This document shows positions 53,439 to 61,988 of a DNA stretch of 64,000 bases, one piece after another. The DNA lies in assembly GCF_035658495.1 (NCBI RefSeq), contig NZ_CP141944.1:646001-710000 (forward strand). Reading direction: 5' to 3'. Every line of letters begins with the position of its first letter. The first letter of the stretch is position 1. Made by a program: the position numbers and the translations under genes. The notes beneath the pieces are model-generated. The model did no database searches and was not told where the DNA came from. It saw only the letters and a program-made list of their open reading frames with translations. Source of the DNA: Novosphingobium sp. RL4 (GTDB lineage: Bacteria > Pseudomonadota > Alphaproteobacteria > Sphingomonadales > Sphingomonadaceae).

Positions 53439-54362
53439 TCAGAGCCGCAGGCCCGCTGTCTCGGGAAGACCGGCCATCAGGTTGAGGTTCTGCACTGCGG
53501 CGCCGCTCGCCCCTTTGCCCAGATTGTCGAGCGTGGCGACGAGACGGGCCTGAGAGCCGTCCTTCGCGCCGAGGACCCGCAGCGTCAGGCTGTCCACCGG
53601 CTCCATGGAGGCGCGCAGCAGCAATTCGTCGGGCTGGTCGTCCACCACGGTGACGATTTCGCTGCCGGCATAGAAGCCGGAGAGCGCGGCGCGCAGGTCG
53701 GCAGGCGTTCCGGCACCGGACATCATCGAGAGGTGCAGGGGGACTTCCACCAGCATCCCGCGATGGGCAGGTACCACCGCCGGTGCGAAGATCGGGGCGT
53801 GAGCGAGGCCGACGTGCGTCGTCATCTCGGGCACATGCTTGTGGCCGAGCGCCAGGCCGTAAGCGCGGAAGGCGATGTCGCGGTCTTCCTCGAAACGGCC
53901 GATCAGCGCCTTGCCGCCGCCCGAATAGCCGGAGACCGCGTGGCAGACGTAAGGCCAGTCAGCCGGGAGCAGGCCCGCCTTGACCAAGGGAGCGACCAGC
54001 GCGATGAACCCGGTCGGGTAACAGCCGGGATTGCTGACGAAACGCGCGGCGGCAACGGCCTCTCGCCCGATCACTTCGGGGAAGCCGTAAGTCCAGTCCG
54101 GTGCCACGCGGTGCGCCGAGGAGGCGTCGATCACGCGGGTCGTGTCATTGCGGATCATGCCGACGGCGGCTTTCGCTGCATCGTCGGGCAGGCAGAGGAT
54201 CACGAAATCCGCCGCGTTCAGTGCTTCGGCGCGGGCATCGTCGTCCTTGCGGCGGGCATCGTCGAGGACGATCAGTTCGAACTCGGCGCGGCCCTCGAGC
54301 CGCTCGGCGATTTCGAGGCCGGTGGTGCCGGCCGCGCCGTCGATGAAGACCGTCTTCGTCAT
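53439..54362 (-). CDS. argC: N-acetyl-gamma-glutamyl-phosphate reductase (type 2)
   Basis: A 307-residue NADPH-dependent enzyme, third step of arginine synthesis. N-terminal FIDGAAGTTGLEIAERL is the nucleotide loop; the catalytic Cys is in VSNPGCYPTGFIAL, and HKHVPEM and PAHRGMLVEVPLHL are conserved. The short length and N-terminus fit the type 2 family. The ATG shares a base with the stop of the upstream SH3 gene (TGATG), so the two are co-translated. Confidence 0.95.
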   Translation of the reverse strand: MTKTVFIDGAAGTTGLEIAERLEGRAEFELIVLDDARRKDDDARAEALNAADFVILCLPDDAAKAAVGMIRNDTTRVIDASSAHRVAPDWTYGFPEVIGREAVAAARFVSNPGCYPTGFIALVAPLVKAGLLPADWPYVCHAVSGYSGGGKALIGRFEEDRDIAFRAYGLALGHKHVPEMTTHVGLAHAPIFAPAVVPAHRGMLVEVPLHLSMMSGAGTPADLRAALSGFYAGSEIVTVVDDQPDELLLRASMEPVDSLTLRVLGAKDGSQARLVATLDNLGKGASGAAVQNLNLMAGLPETAGLRL

Positions 54363-54715
54363 CAGTCTTGCGCCTTCAGAGCATCGAGCGGGAGATAGCC
54401 GACCTGGCCGTCTTCGCCGAACTGGCCCCAGGCCCAGTTTCCGGCGATGTCGAGCACGTTGAAGGTTTCACCCTCGGGCAGGTCGCGAATCGGTTCTGCA
54501 TCCGCGCGTCCGGTAACGCGCAGCACCGCGCCGGCCAGGATCGCGTGCGGCATCGGCACGGCGTAATGCGGTACGAAGCAAAGCCCGGCGAGCTTGATAT
54601 GCGCAAGGTCGCCGCGCACGGGCAGGCATCCGGGATCCGCGGTCACGCTCGGCCCGGTCATGGCAAGCAGCCCATCGATCCGGGGAGGGCGGGTATAGGA
54701 ATCCTCAGTGGCCAA
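54362..54715 (-). CDS. stand-alone SH3-like protein related to NlpC/P60 N-termini
   Basis: A 117-residue protein. DPGCLPVRGDLAHIKLAGLCF and VPHYAVPMPHAI, followed by an SH3 core (EPIRDLPEGETFNVLDIAGNWAWGQFGEDGQVGYLPLDAL, in segments), match the N-terminal part of alphaproteobacterial NlpC/P60 peptidases. The catalytic Cys-His domain is missing; the gene ends at argC. The TTG start at 54715 is uncertain; an ATG at 54661 is the alternative. It may bind peptidoglycan peptides without cutting them, or pair with a peptidase encoded elsewhere. Confidence 0.75.
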   Translation of the reverse strand: MATEDSYTRPPRIDGLLAMTGPSVTADPGCLPVRGDLAHIKLAGLCFVPHYAVPMPHAILAGAVLRVTGRADAEPIRDLPEGETFNVLDIAGNWAWGQFGEDGQVGYLPLDALKAQD

Positions 54716-54778
54716 CGCGGGTGCTTCTCCAAATGCAAAGATGCGCGCGCTTAGCGGGGGCGTGGCAAAGACGCAAGT

Positions 54779-56173
54779 TCAGCCACGTTCGCCAGTGTAG
54801 CGCTGCTGCAACATGTACCATGCCGCGCGCAGGCCCAGGGCATCGCCGCCCTTGGGACGACCCGGCTTCGAAGCGGGGCGCCAGGCGAAAGTATCGAAGT
54901 GCGCCCAGTCGAGCCCCTTGGCCACGAAGCGGTCCATGAACAGCGCTGCGGTGCTGGCTCCGGCGAAGCCGCTGGACCCGGCATTGTTGATGTCGGCAAT
55001 GTCCGACTTCAGGTAATCGCGGTAGCCGTCGTAAAGCGGGAGGCGCCAGCAGGGATCGTCCACGCCGAGCCCGGCGTCAAGGATGGCTTGTGCGGTGGCA
55101 TCCTCGCGGGCGAACAGGGCGGGCAGGTCCGGTCCTACGGCCACGCGGGCAGCGCCGGTGAGGGTGGCGAAATCGATCACCAGTTCCGGTTCCTTCTCAC
55201 TCGCGCGGGTGAGCGCATCGCCGAGGATCAGGCGGCCCTCGGCATCGGTGTTGCCGATTTCCACGGTGATGCCGGCGCGGCTGCGCAGCACGTCGCCGGG
55301 GCGGAAGGAATTGCCCGAAATGGCGTTTTCGACTGCGGGGATCACGAGGTGGAGGCGCACGGGAAGCCTGGCGCCCATGATGAGGCGCGCCAGGGCGAGG
55401 GCATGGGCAGCGCCGCCCATGTCCTTCTTCATCAGCAGCATGCCCGCGCCCGGCTTGATATCCAGCCCGCCTGAATCGAAGCATACGCCCTTGCCGACGA
55501 CGGCGATCCGGGGATGCTTGGGATCGCCCCATTCGAGTTCGATCAGGCGGGGGGCATGGGCGCGGCCCGCCGCGCGGCCGACGGCATGGACCATCGGGTA
55601 TTCGCGTTCGAGCATTTCTCCGCGCGTGATCTTCACCTCCGCGCGGAAGGCCTTGGCGAGCGATTCCGCTTCGGATTCGAGCTGGCCCGGACCCATGTCC
55701 TCGGCCGGGGTGTTGACGAGATCGCGCACGAGTTCGATCGCTTCGGCTTCGGCGATCACGGCGTCGATCGCCTTGACCTCTCCGGTGAGGAGAATGCGTG
55801 GGCCTTCCTCGGAAGGATCGGACAGGTAGCGGTCGAAGCTGTACTGACCGGCGATCCAGCCCAGCGCAGCCTTGCCCGGTTCGCCCGAGGCGCGGCGATA
55901 GGTTCCAGCGGGCAGGACTTCAGCCAGCCTGGCAAGGCACCAGGTCGACAGCTTGGCCGGGTCGGCCACGCCGGCGGCGACGAACCAGCCGTCTCCATCG
56001 GGCAGGATTGCGTGGCTGCCGGCCGCGCCTGCGAACTTCTGCGCTTCCAGCGCGGCGCGCTGTGGAACCGACAGGCCCTTGATGAATTGCTCCAGTCCAT
56101 CCTTGCCAATGAGGTGGAGGGCGACGGCCTTCTGGCCGCGATCGGGCTGAATCAATGCGTTCTTGTCGGTCAT
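54779..56173 (-). CDS. leucyl aminopeptidase, M17 family
   Basis: A 464-residue cytosolic aminopeptidase. The metal and catalytic blocks are present: VVGKGVCFDSGGLDIKP (Lys, Asp), MKKDMGGAA, and the signature NTDAEGRLILGDAL. The N-terminal domain (to about 150) is divergent, as usual for the PepB-like subgroup. The ATG at 56173 is chosen by fit to the family; the frame is open far upstream but only as antisense to the DUF3298 gene. It probably co-transcribes with the SH3 gene and argC. Confidence 0.93.
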   Translation of the reverse strand: MTDKNALIQPDRGQKAVALHLIGKDGLEQFIKGLSVPQRAALEAQKFAGAAGSHAILPDGDGWFVAAGVADPAKLSTWCLARLAEVLPAGTYRRASGEPGKAALGWIAGQYSFDRYLSDPSEEGPRILLTGEVKAIDAVIAEAEAIELVRDLVNTPAEDMGPGQLESEAESLAKAFRAEVKITRGEMLEREYPMVHAVGRAAGRAHAPRLIELEWGDPKHPRIAVVGKGVCFDSGGLDIKPGAGMLLMKKDMGGAAHALALARLIMGARLPVRLHLVIPAVENAISGNSFRPGDVLRSRAGITVEIGNTDAEGRLILGDALTRASEKEPELVIDFATLTGAARVAVGPDLPALFAREDATAQAILDAGLGVDDPCWRLPLYDGYRDYLKSDIADINNAGSSGFAGASTAALFMDRFVAKGLDWAHFDTFAWRPASKPGRPKGGDALGLRAAWYMLQQRYTGERG

Positions 56174-56218
56174 GGCCACATTCTCTAGCCTTCCCGCAAG
56201 CATGAGCCGAGAGGAAAA

Positions 56219-57064
56219 ATGATGCGATTTGGTGCCTGGTGTCTTGTCTCCGCTGCAACGGCTGCCCTGCTCCTGGGCGGGTGCAAGGGTGAGGCGCCGG
56301 TCGCCGCCACTTCGGATGCGGCCTCCGGCGAGGCGATGGCCGAAACCGAAGCCGCTACCGAGCCCGCCGCGCAAGCCAGCGAAGTTCCGGTGGGGGGCGG
56401 CCGCGAGGAGAAGGTGGAGAACGACCTCTACGAGTTCAGTTATTCCTATCCCGATGCGGCGGGCGCGATCCCGGGTCTCAAGGCGAACCTCGACAAGCAA
56501 CTGGAACAGTCCCGCGCGGATCTTATCGGCAGCGCGAAATCCGGACAGGCGGAATCGAAGCAGAACGACTATCCCTACCATGCCTACAGTTATGGCGAGG
56601 ACTGGAAGGTCGTCACCAGCCTGCCGGGCTGGCTCTCGCTGTCTTCGGAAATCTATACTTATTCCGGCGGCGCGCACGGCATGACCATCTTCGATACCCT
56701 GCTGTGGGACCGCCAGGCCGAGCAGGCGCGCAAGCCGATCGACCTCTTCACCAGCAAGGAGGCGCTCTCGAAGGCGCTGCGCACGCCGTTCTGCGCCGCG
56801 CTGGACAAGGAGCGCGTCAAGCGCCGGGGCGGCCCGATCGACAAGAGCGATGACATGTTCTCCGAATGCATCGATCCGATCGAGCAGATCGTGATCCTGG
56901 GCTCGGCCAACGGCAGGACATTCGATCGCGTCGGCCTGCTGGTCCCGCCCTACAATGCCGGGCCGTATGCCGAGGGCAGCTACGAGGTGACGGTTCCGGT
57001 AACGGGCGCGGTCATGGCGGCGCTCAAGCCGCAGTACCGGTCGAGCTTCTCGGTCGCAAAATGA
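56219..57064 (+). CDS. DUF3298/DUF4163-type lipoprotein
   Basis: A 281-residue lipoprotein (lipobox LLGGC, Cys22) with an Ala/Glu linker and a two-part domain: NDLYEFSYSYPDAAG and WLSLSSEIYTYSGGAHGMTIFDTLLWD, the PdaC/RsiV-like repeat, then a C-terminal LFTSKEALSKAL ... VGLLVPPYNAGPYAEGSYEV. Similar domains occur in PdaC and anti-sigma RsiV. The function here is unknown. The GAGAGGAAAA ribosome site is strong. It diverges from the aminopeptidase gene with only 45 bp between starts. Confidence 0.88.
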   Translation: MMRFGAWCLVSAATAALLLGGCKGEAPVAATSDAASGEAMAETEAATEPAAQASEVPVGGGREEKVENDLYEFSYSYPDAAGAIPGLKANLDKQLEQSRADLIGSAKSGQAESKQNDYPYHAYSYGEDWKVVTSLPGWLSLSSEIYTYSGGAHGMTIFDTLLWDRQAEQARKPIDLFTSKEALSKALRTPFCAALDKERVKRRGGPIDKSDDMFSECIDPIEQIVILGSANGRTFDRVGLLVPPYNAGPYAEGSYEVTVPVTGAVMAALKPQYRSSFSVAK

Positions 57065-57137
57065 GGTGAGGGAAACGCAAATGCGCGAGGTCACGCACGA
57101 TCTCGCAATTTGCGCGTACAATCGTTATGTACCCCTC

Positions 57138-57968
57138 ATGACCGAATACCAGATCGTCGAACCCGGAAGCGAAACCGTCCTGCGTGACGGCACCATCAAG
57201 CTGCACGGCCCCGAGGGCTTCGAGGGCATGCGCAAGGCCGGGCGCCTTGCCGCCATGATCCTCGACGAGATTGCGCCGATGGTGCAGCCCGGCGTGACCA
57301 CGGCGGCGATCGACGACAAGGTGCGCGAACTCACGCTCGATGGCGGTGCGGTGCCGGCGACGCTCGGCTACCGGGGCTATGCGCATTCCTGCTGCATCTC
57401 GATCAACCATGTGGTCTGCCACGGCATTCCGTCGGAAAAGACGATCAAGGACGGCGATATCGTCAATATCGACGTGACCCCGCTGCTCGATGGCTGGCAC
57501 GGTGACACCAGCCGCATGTACCTTGCCGGCGACGTTTCGCTGAAGGCGCGCCGTCTGGTGGACGTGACTTACGAGTGCCTGATGATCGGCATCGAACAGG
57601 CCCGGCCCGGCAACCGGGTGGGTGATATCGGCGCGGCCATCCAGGCCCATGCCGAATCGTTCCGCTACGGCGTCGTGCGGGAATTCTGCGGCCATGGCCT
57701 GGGCCGTTTGTTCCACGATGCGCCGGAAGTGGTCCATGCCGGCCGCCCCGGCACCGGTCCGCTGCTCAAGCCCGGCATGTTCATGACCATCGAGCCGATG
57801 ATAAATCTTGGCAAGCCGCCGGTTAAGCTTCTGGCCGATGGCTGGACGGCGGTCACCCGCGACAAGTCGCTTTCAGCGCAGTTCGAGCATTCGATCGGCA
57901 TTACCGAGACGGGCTGCGAGATATTCACCACCAGCCTCAAGGGTCTCCACAAGCCCCCCTACGCCTGA
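57138..57968 (+). CDS. map: methionine aminopeptidase type I
   Basis: A 276-residue dimetal enzyme that removes N-terminal Met from nascent proteins. Ligands are visible: His in SINHVVCHG, Asp pair in IVNIDVTPLLDGWHGDTSR, His in EFCGHGLGRLFHD, and Glu in FMTIEPMINLG and QFEHSIGITE. The ATG at 57138 matches the family; earlier in-frame ATGs add a non-conserved stretch. The N-terminal SH3-binding zinc motif is absent, as in other bacteria. Confidence 0.95.
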   Translation: MTEYQIVEPGSETVLRDGTIKLHGPEGFEGMRKAGRLAAMILDEIAPMVQPGVTTAAIDDKVRELTLDGGAVPATLGYRGYAHSCCISINHVVCHGIPSEKTIKDGDIVNIDVTPLLDGWHGDTSRMYLAGDVSLKARRLVDVTYECLMIGIEQARPGNRVGDIGAAIQAHAESFRYGVVREFCGHGLGRLFHDAPEVVHAGRPGTGPLLKPGMFMTIEPMINLGKPPVKLLADGWTAVTRDKSLSAQFEHSIGITETGCEIFTTSLKGLHKPPYA

Positions 57969-58087
57969 GCCTCGTCGCCCTCGGGCGGATCGGAGCCGAT
58001 GAAGTCATCGCCCCGGCGCATGTCCGGGGCGTGACCTGACGCCTGCGCCATGACAGCCTCCCGCCCGGAAAAAGGGAAGGGAGAGCT

Positions 58088-59137
58088 ATGGCGACCGCGG
58101 CGATGGACCTGACCGGCGGCGTTCCCGAGGATCGCGAGTATGTCGTGGCGAAAAAGCCCGACGAAGGGCTGCGCGATGCGGTGAACGTCTGGATCGAGGA
58201 AGAGAACGGCCTTTTCGCCATGCGCATCGGCGTGGAAGCGGTGGGCAATGCCTGGGACCGGCACGAGTTCTGGCTGGACGTCGCCTTTGCCGATGGCCGC
58301 CTGCTATCCAGGCGCGGCGATGGTGAAACCCATTCGCCCTACGGGGCCGACGGTCGCCCTACCGTGCGCGGAACCGGGCCGGTGCGGTTCGAATGCATCG
58401 AGCCGTTCCGCAAATGGATTGCCACCTACAAGGGGCAGGCTGCCGAGACCTCGGCGCAGCAGGTCATCGACAATCCCGATTTCGAGGAAACCTGCTGGAC
58501 CGATCTCGAGATCGCGGTGGAGATGGAGATGGCGGCACCGCCTTGGGTGCCGGGTTCGCTCCTGCCGGAGGCTGCCGCGGCGCTGGGGGGCGAGCAGGGC
58601 AGTTTCATGAGCCCGCGCTACGAACAGTTGTTCCGCTGCACGGGAACGCTCACTCTCGATGGCGAGACCCGCAGGTTCAACGCCAACGGACTGCGCATCC
58701 GTCGCACCGGCTTTCGTGCGTTTGCCGGGTTCTGGGGACACTGCTGGCAATCGGCGACATTCCCGGACGGCCGCGCATTCGGCTTCAACATCTATCCCCC
58801 GCGTGAGGATGGCGAGCCGAACTACGCGGAAGGATGGATCATCGATGGCGAAGGCGTGCGCGTACCTGCCCGACCCGTGGAAGTGCCATGGCTTCGCCGC
58901 TTCGTGACCGGCGACGAGGACGTATCTTTCGTGCTGGAAACGATTGACGGTCGCCGCATCGCGATTGCGGGGCGAACTTTCGTCAACACCCGCTCGCGCG
59001 GCGGTTTCGCCAAGCCGGTGGATTGGCCTGCGGACTTCCCGCTCGTCCAGCAGAGCCATGCATTCTACACCTGGGACGGTGAGCGGACGACCGGGATGAT
59101 CGAACGATCGAGCAAGCCCAGCGTGATGGAGCCTTAG
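58088..59137 (+). CDS. hypothetical protein, possibly AttH/CrtC-like beta fold
   Basis: A 349-residue soluble protein that I cannot assign. It has no signal peptide and is rich in Trp, Gly and aromatic residues in strand-like segments (FWLDVAFADGRLLSR, GTLTLDGETRRFNANGLRIR, FAGFWGHCWQSATFPDGRAF, VSFVLETIDGRRIAI). This resembles the lipocalin-like AttH/CrtC or steroid-related hypothetical proteins common in sphingomonads. GxxGWxIxGEGVRVPARP near 255 may be a strand pair. The GGGAGAGCT ribosome site is good. It stands alone between map and the sugar locus. Confidence 0.7.
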   Translation: MATAAMDLTGGVPEDREYVVAKKPDEGLRDAVNVWIEEENGLFAMRIGVEAVGNAWDRHEFWLDVAFADGRLLSRRGDGETHSPYGADGRPTVRGTGPVRFECIEPFRKWIATYKGQAAETSAQQVIDNPDFEETCWTDLEIAVEMEMAAPPWVPGSLLPEAAAALGGEQGSFMSPRYEQLFRCTGTLTLDGETRRFNANGLRIRRTGFRAFAGFWGHCWQSATFPDGRAFGFNIYPPREDGEPNYAEGWIIDGEGVRVPARPVEVPWLRRFVTGDEDVSFVLETIDGRRIAIAGRTFVNTRSRGGFAKPVDWPADFPLVQQSHAFYTWDGERTTGMIERSSKPSVMEP

Positions 59138-59142
59138 AAAGG

Positions 59143-59176
59143 CCGCGCGGAGAAGTGTTTCCGCCTCCCCGCGCGG
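59143..59176. terminator. GC-rich hairpin between convergent genes
   Basis: CCGCGCGG (59143-59150) pairs with CCGCGCGG at 59169-59176. It lies between the stops of two convergent genes, 6 bp after the first. There is no clear U-tract. Confidence 0.5.
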
Positions 59177-59182
59177 CGGATA

Positions 59183-60037
59183 TCAGCCGAGATAGATGCC
59201 CGCGGGATTGCCGGTGACGCCGGATTCCACTTCGAACAGCGCGCCGTCGAATTCGGAATCGGGCAGGCCGGTCGCCGCCGAGGTCACGAACATGCGGTCC
59301 AGCTTTTCGCCTGCGAAAGCGATGTTGGTGATGCGCCTGGCCGGAAGCTCGATCGAGCGCTCGCGCGTGCCGTCGGGAGCAAAGCGGCTGATCCGGCCGC
59401 CGTCCCAGTGTGCCGTCCAGAGATAACCTTCGGCGTCCGTGGTCATGCCGTCGGGATAGCCGTCTTCCTCGGAGAAGCGGATGAATTCCTCGCGCGAATG
59501 GGCACCGCTCTCGTCCAGGGCGAAGCGGTAGATCACCCGGCGGCCCGAATCGGCATGGTAGAGCCACTGGCCGCAAGGCGAGAACGCCGGGCCGTTGGGC
59601 ACCGTGTAGTCGGTGTCGATCACCTGCCATTCGCCCGAGGGCGAGAGGCGGTAGAGCGAGCCGGTCACTTCTTCCTCTGCCATGTCCATCGTGCCGCACC
59701 AGATCGCGCCGTGGCGGTCGGCCTTGCCGTCGTTCATGCGGTTGCCGGGCAGGTGGGGCTCGGGATCGTTACGCTCGGAAATCGTCAGCGGGTCGAGCGT
59801 GATATTGGCCACGCCGTCCTGGAAGCCGCCGATCAGGCCGCCTTGCGCGCGCGGAGCGACCCAGCCGAGGCGTGCGGGCATATCCCAGCGAGTTACCGTG
59901 TTGTCCGCGAGGCTGAGGCGGTTGAGGGCAGGGGTGAGGATGTCGACCCAGTAGAAGGCATTGTCGCGCTCGCACCAGAGCGCGCCTTCGCCGAGGGTAT
60001 CGCGCACGTCGCGATCGATCTTGCGCCAAAGCGTCAT
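59183..60037 (-). CDS. SMP-30/gluconolactonase family sugar lactonase
   Basis: A 284-residue six-bladed propeller lactonase. Metal-binding residues fit Glu in DTLGEGALWCERDNAF, Asn in RMNDGKADRHGAIWCGTMD, and Asp in YPDGMTTDAEGYLWTAHWDGG, the family's calcium or zinc site. It would hydrolyse a sugar lactone to the acid used by the adjacent dehydratase. Third gene after galM and the dehydratase on the same strand, but a large intercistronic hairpin lies before it. No signal peptide. Confidence 0.92.
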   Translation of the reverse strand: MTLWRKIDRDVRDTLGEGALWCERDNAFYWVDILTPALNRLSLADNTVTRWDMPARLGWVAPRAQGGLIGGFQDGVANITLDPLTISERNDPEPHLPGNRMNDGKADRHGAIWCGTMDMAEEEVTGSLYRLSPSGEWQVIDTDYTVPNGPAFSPCGQWLYHADSGRRVIYRFALDESGAHSREEFIRFSEEDGYPDGMTTDAEGYLWTAHWDGGRISRFAPDGTRERSIELPARRITNIAFAGEKLDRMFVTSAATGLPDSEFDGALFEVESGVTGNPAGIYLG

Positions 60038-60067
60038 GAGAACTCTCCCTATGCTGTGAAAACGGTT

Positions 60068-60120
60068 CGGCCCCCGCCCCCGCCTTTCCCTTGTTCAGGG
60101 ACAGGCAGGGGCGGGGGCCG
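60068..60120 (-). other. strong GC-rich hairpin between dehydratase and lactonase genes
   Basis: A perfect 13-bp stem (60068-60080 with 60108-60120), then one mismatch and 4 more pairs (60082-60085 with 60103-60106), loop of 17 bases. There is no U-tract. It may stabilise or partly terminate the message, so lactonase could be expressed at a lower or separate level. Confidence 0.6.
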
Positions 60121-60170
60121 ATAGGTCATCCGGCGGCTAGGCCGGACAGGATATCAATCGGAGCCAAAAG

Positions 60171-61967
60171 TCAGTGATTGTCGCGCGGCAGGCCCATGGT
60201 CTGGGCGATGCGCTGGTACTTTTCGGCGCCTTCGAGGATGGCGCCGGTGTTCATCTGGCCGACCACCGAGCGCTGGATTTCCTGCCACGGGGTCTGCGAG
60301 GCCGGGTAGGCATAGCCGCCCTTGGCTTCGAGAGCGGCGCGGCGGGTCGCCAGTTCCTCGTCGGAGATGAGCACGTCCACGCGGCCCTTCTTGAGGTCCA
60401 TGCGCACGCGGTCACCGGTTTCGAGCAGGGCGAGACCGCCCATCGCCGCCGCTTCGGGCGAGGCGTTGAGGATCGAGGGGCTGCCCGAGGTGCCCGACTG
60501 GCGACCGTCACCGATGCACGGCAGCGAGTGCACGCCTTCGGTGATGAGGTACGAAGGCGGACGCATGTTCACGACTTCGGCTGCACCCGGATAGCCGATC
60601 GGGCCGGCGCCGCGCATGAACAGCAGGGTTTCGGGGGTGATGCCGGTCGCCGGATCGTCGATGCGGTGGTGGTAGTCCTCGGGACCGTCGAACACCACGG
60701 CATTGCCTTCGAAGGCATCCGGGTCTGCGGGGTTCGAGAGGTAACGGTCGCGGAACTCCTTGGAGATCACGCTGGTCTTCATCACGGCCGCGTCGAACAG
60801 GTTGCCCGACAGCACGAGGAAGCCGGCTTCTTCCACCAGCGGCTGGTCGAAGGGCTTGATGACCTTCTCGTCCTCGATCGTCGCGTCGCGGCAGTTGTCG
60901 CCCATGGTCTGGCCATTGACGGTCATCGCGTCTTCCTTGATCAGCCCCTGGCCGATCAGCTGCGCGACGACGGCGGGTACGCCGCCTGCACGGTAGTAGT
61001 CCTCGCCGAGGTATTCGCCGGCGGGCTGCAGGTTCACCAGCAGCGGGATCTTGTGGCCGTAGGTTTCCCAGTCCTTGAGCGGCAGGTCGACACCGATGTG
61101 GCGCGCGATCGCGGCAAGGTGGATCGGGGCGTTGGTCGAACCGCCGATGGCGGCGTTGACGACGATGGCGTTATGGAACGCGTCGAGCGTCATGATGTCC
61201 GAGGGCTTGAGGTCCTCGTGAACCATGTCGACGATGCGCTTGCCGGTGCGCCATGCGCATTCCTGGCGGTCACGGTAAGGCGCGGGGATCGCGGCCGAAC
61301 CGGGCAGCATCATGCCGAGCGCTTCGGCGAGCGAGTTCATCGTCGTCGCCGTGCCCATGGTGTTGCAGTAGCCGGTCGACGGGGCCGACGAGGCGACGAG
61401 CTTGATGAAGCCGTCCGCGTCGAGTTCGCCGGCGGCCATCATCTCGCGGCCCTTCCAGACGATCGTGCCCGAACCGGTACGCTCGCCCTTGTGCCAGCCG
61501 TTGAGCATCGGGCCGACCGAAAGCGCGATCGCCGGGATGTTCACGGTTGCCGCCGCCATCAGCAGCGCCGGGGTGGTCTTGTCGCAGCCGGTGGTCAGCA
61601 CCACGCCGTCGAGCGGGTAGCCGTAGATCGCTTCGACCAGGCCGAGGTAGGCGAGGTTGCGGTCAAGCCCTGCGGTCGGGCGCTTGCCGGTTTCCTGGAT
61701 CGGGTGGACCGGGAATTCCAGCGCAATGCCGCCCGCTTCGCGAATGCCCTCGCGAATGCGCTCGGCCAGCACGATGTGATGGCGGTTGCAGGGCGACAGG
61801 TCGCTGCCGGTCTGGGCGATACCGATGATCGGCTTGCCCGAGCGAAGCTCTTCAAGGCTGATGCCGAAGTTCAGGTAACGCTCCAGGTAGAGCGAGGTCA
61901 TGTCGATGTTGTCGGGATTGTCGAACCAGGCGCGCGAGCGCAGCTTGGGAGCGGTCTTGTCGGTCAT
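60171..61967 (-). CDS. sugar-acid dehydratase, IlvD/Edd family
   Basis: A 598-residue [Fe-S] dehydratase. The three cluster cysteines fit the L-arabinonate/xylonate dehydratase pattern: Cys60 ([10 protein letters not shown]), Cys128 ([10 protein letters not shown]) and Cys201 (STGYCNTMG). Lys130 may be carbamylated to hold Mg2+. The block [17 protein letters not shown] is the substrate loop. It converts an aldonate to a 2-keto-3-deoxy acid. Neighbours (epimerase, lactonase, FucP-type transporter) point to oxidative pentose or hexose use; the exact sugar is not determined. The name araC-like/xylD is avoided for that reason. Confidence 0.92.
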   Translation of the reverse strand: MTDKTAPKLRSRAWFDNPDNIDMTSLYLERYLNFGISLEELRSGKPIIGIAQTGSDLSPCNRHHIVLAERIREGIREAGGIALEFPVHPIQETGKRPTAGLDRNLAYLGLVEAIYGYPLDGVVLTTGCDKTTPALLMAAATVNIPAIALSVGPMLNGWHKGERTGSGTIVWKGREMMAAGELDADGFIKLVASSAPSTGYCNTMGTATTMNSLAEALGMMLPGSAAIPAPYRDRQECAWRTGKRIVDMVHEDLKPSDIMTLDAFHNAIVVNAAIGGSTNAPIHLAAIARHIGVDLPLKDWETYGHKIPLLVNLQPAGEYLGEDYYRAGGVPAVVAQLIGQGLIKEDAMTVNGQTMGDNCRDATIEDEKVIKPFDQPLVEEAGFLVLSGNLFDAAVMKTSVISKEFRDRYLSNPADPDAFEGNAVVFDGPEDYHHRIDDPATGITPETLLFMRGAGPIGYPGAAEVVNMRPPSYLITEGVHSLPCIGDGRQSGTSGSPSILNASPEAAAMGGLALLETGDRVRMDLKKGRVDVLISDEELATRRAALEAKGGYAYPASQTPWQEIQRSVVGQMNTGAILEGAEKYQRIAQTMGLPRDNH

Positions 61968-61988
61968 GGGCGTTCGTTTCTTTTCGGG

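Noticed and set aside
54779..57121. A 780-codon frame extending leucyl aminopeptidase upstream.
   Set aside because: The first 316 codons are antisense to the DUF3298 lipoprotein gene; M17 homology begins at the ATG at 56173.
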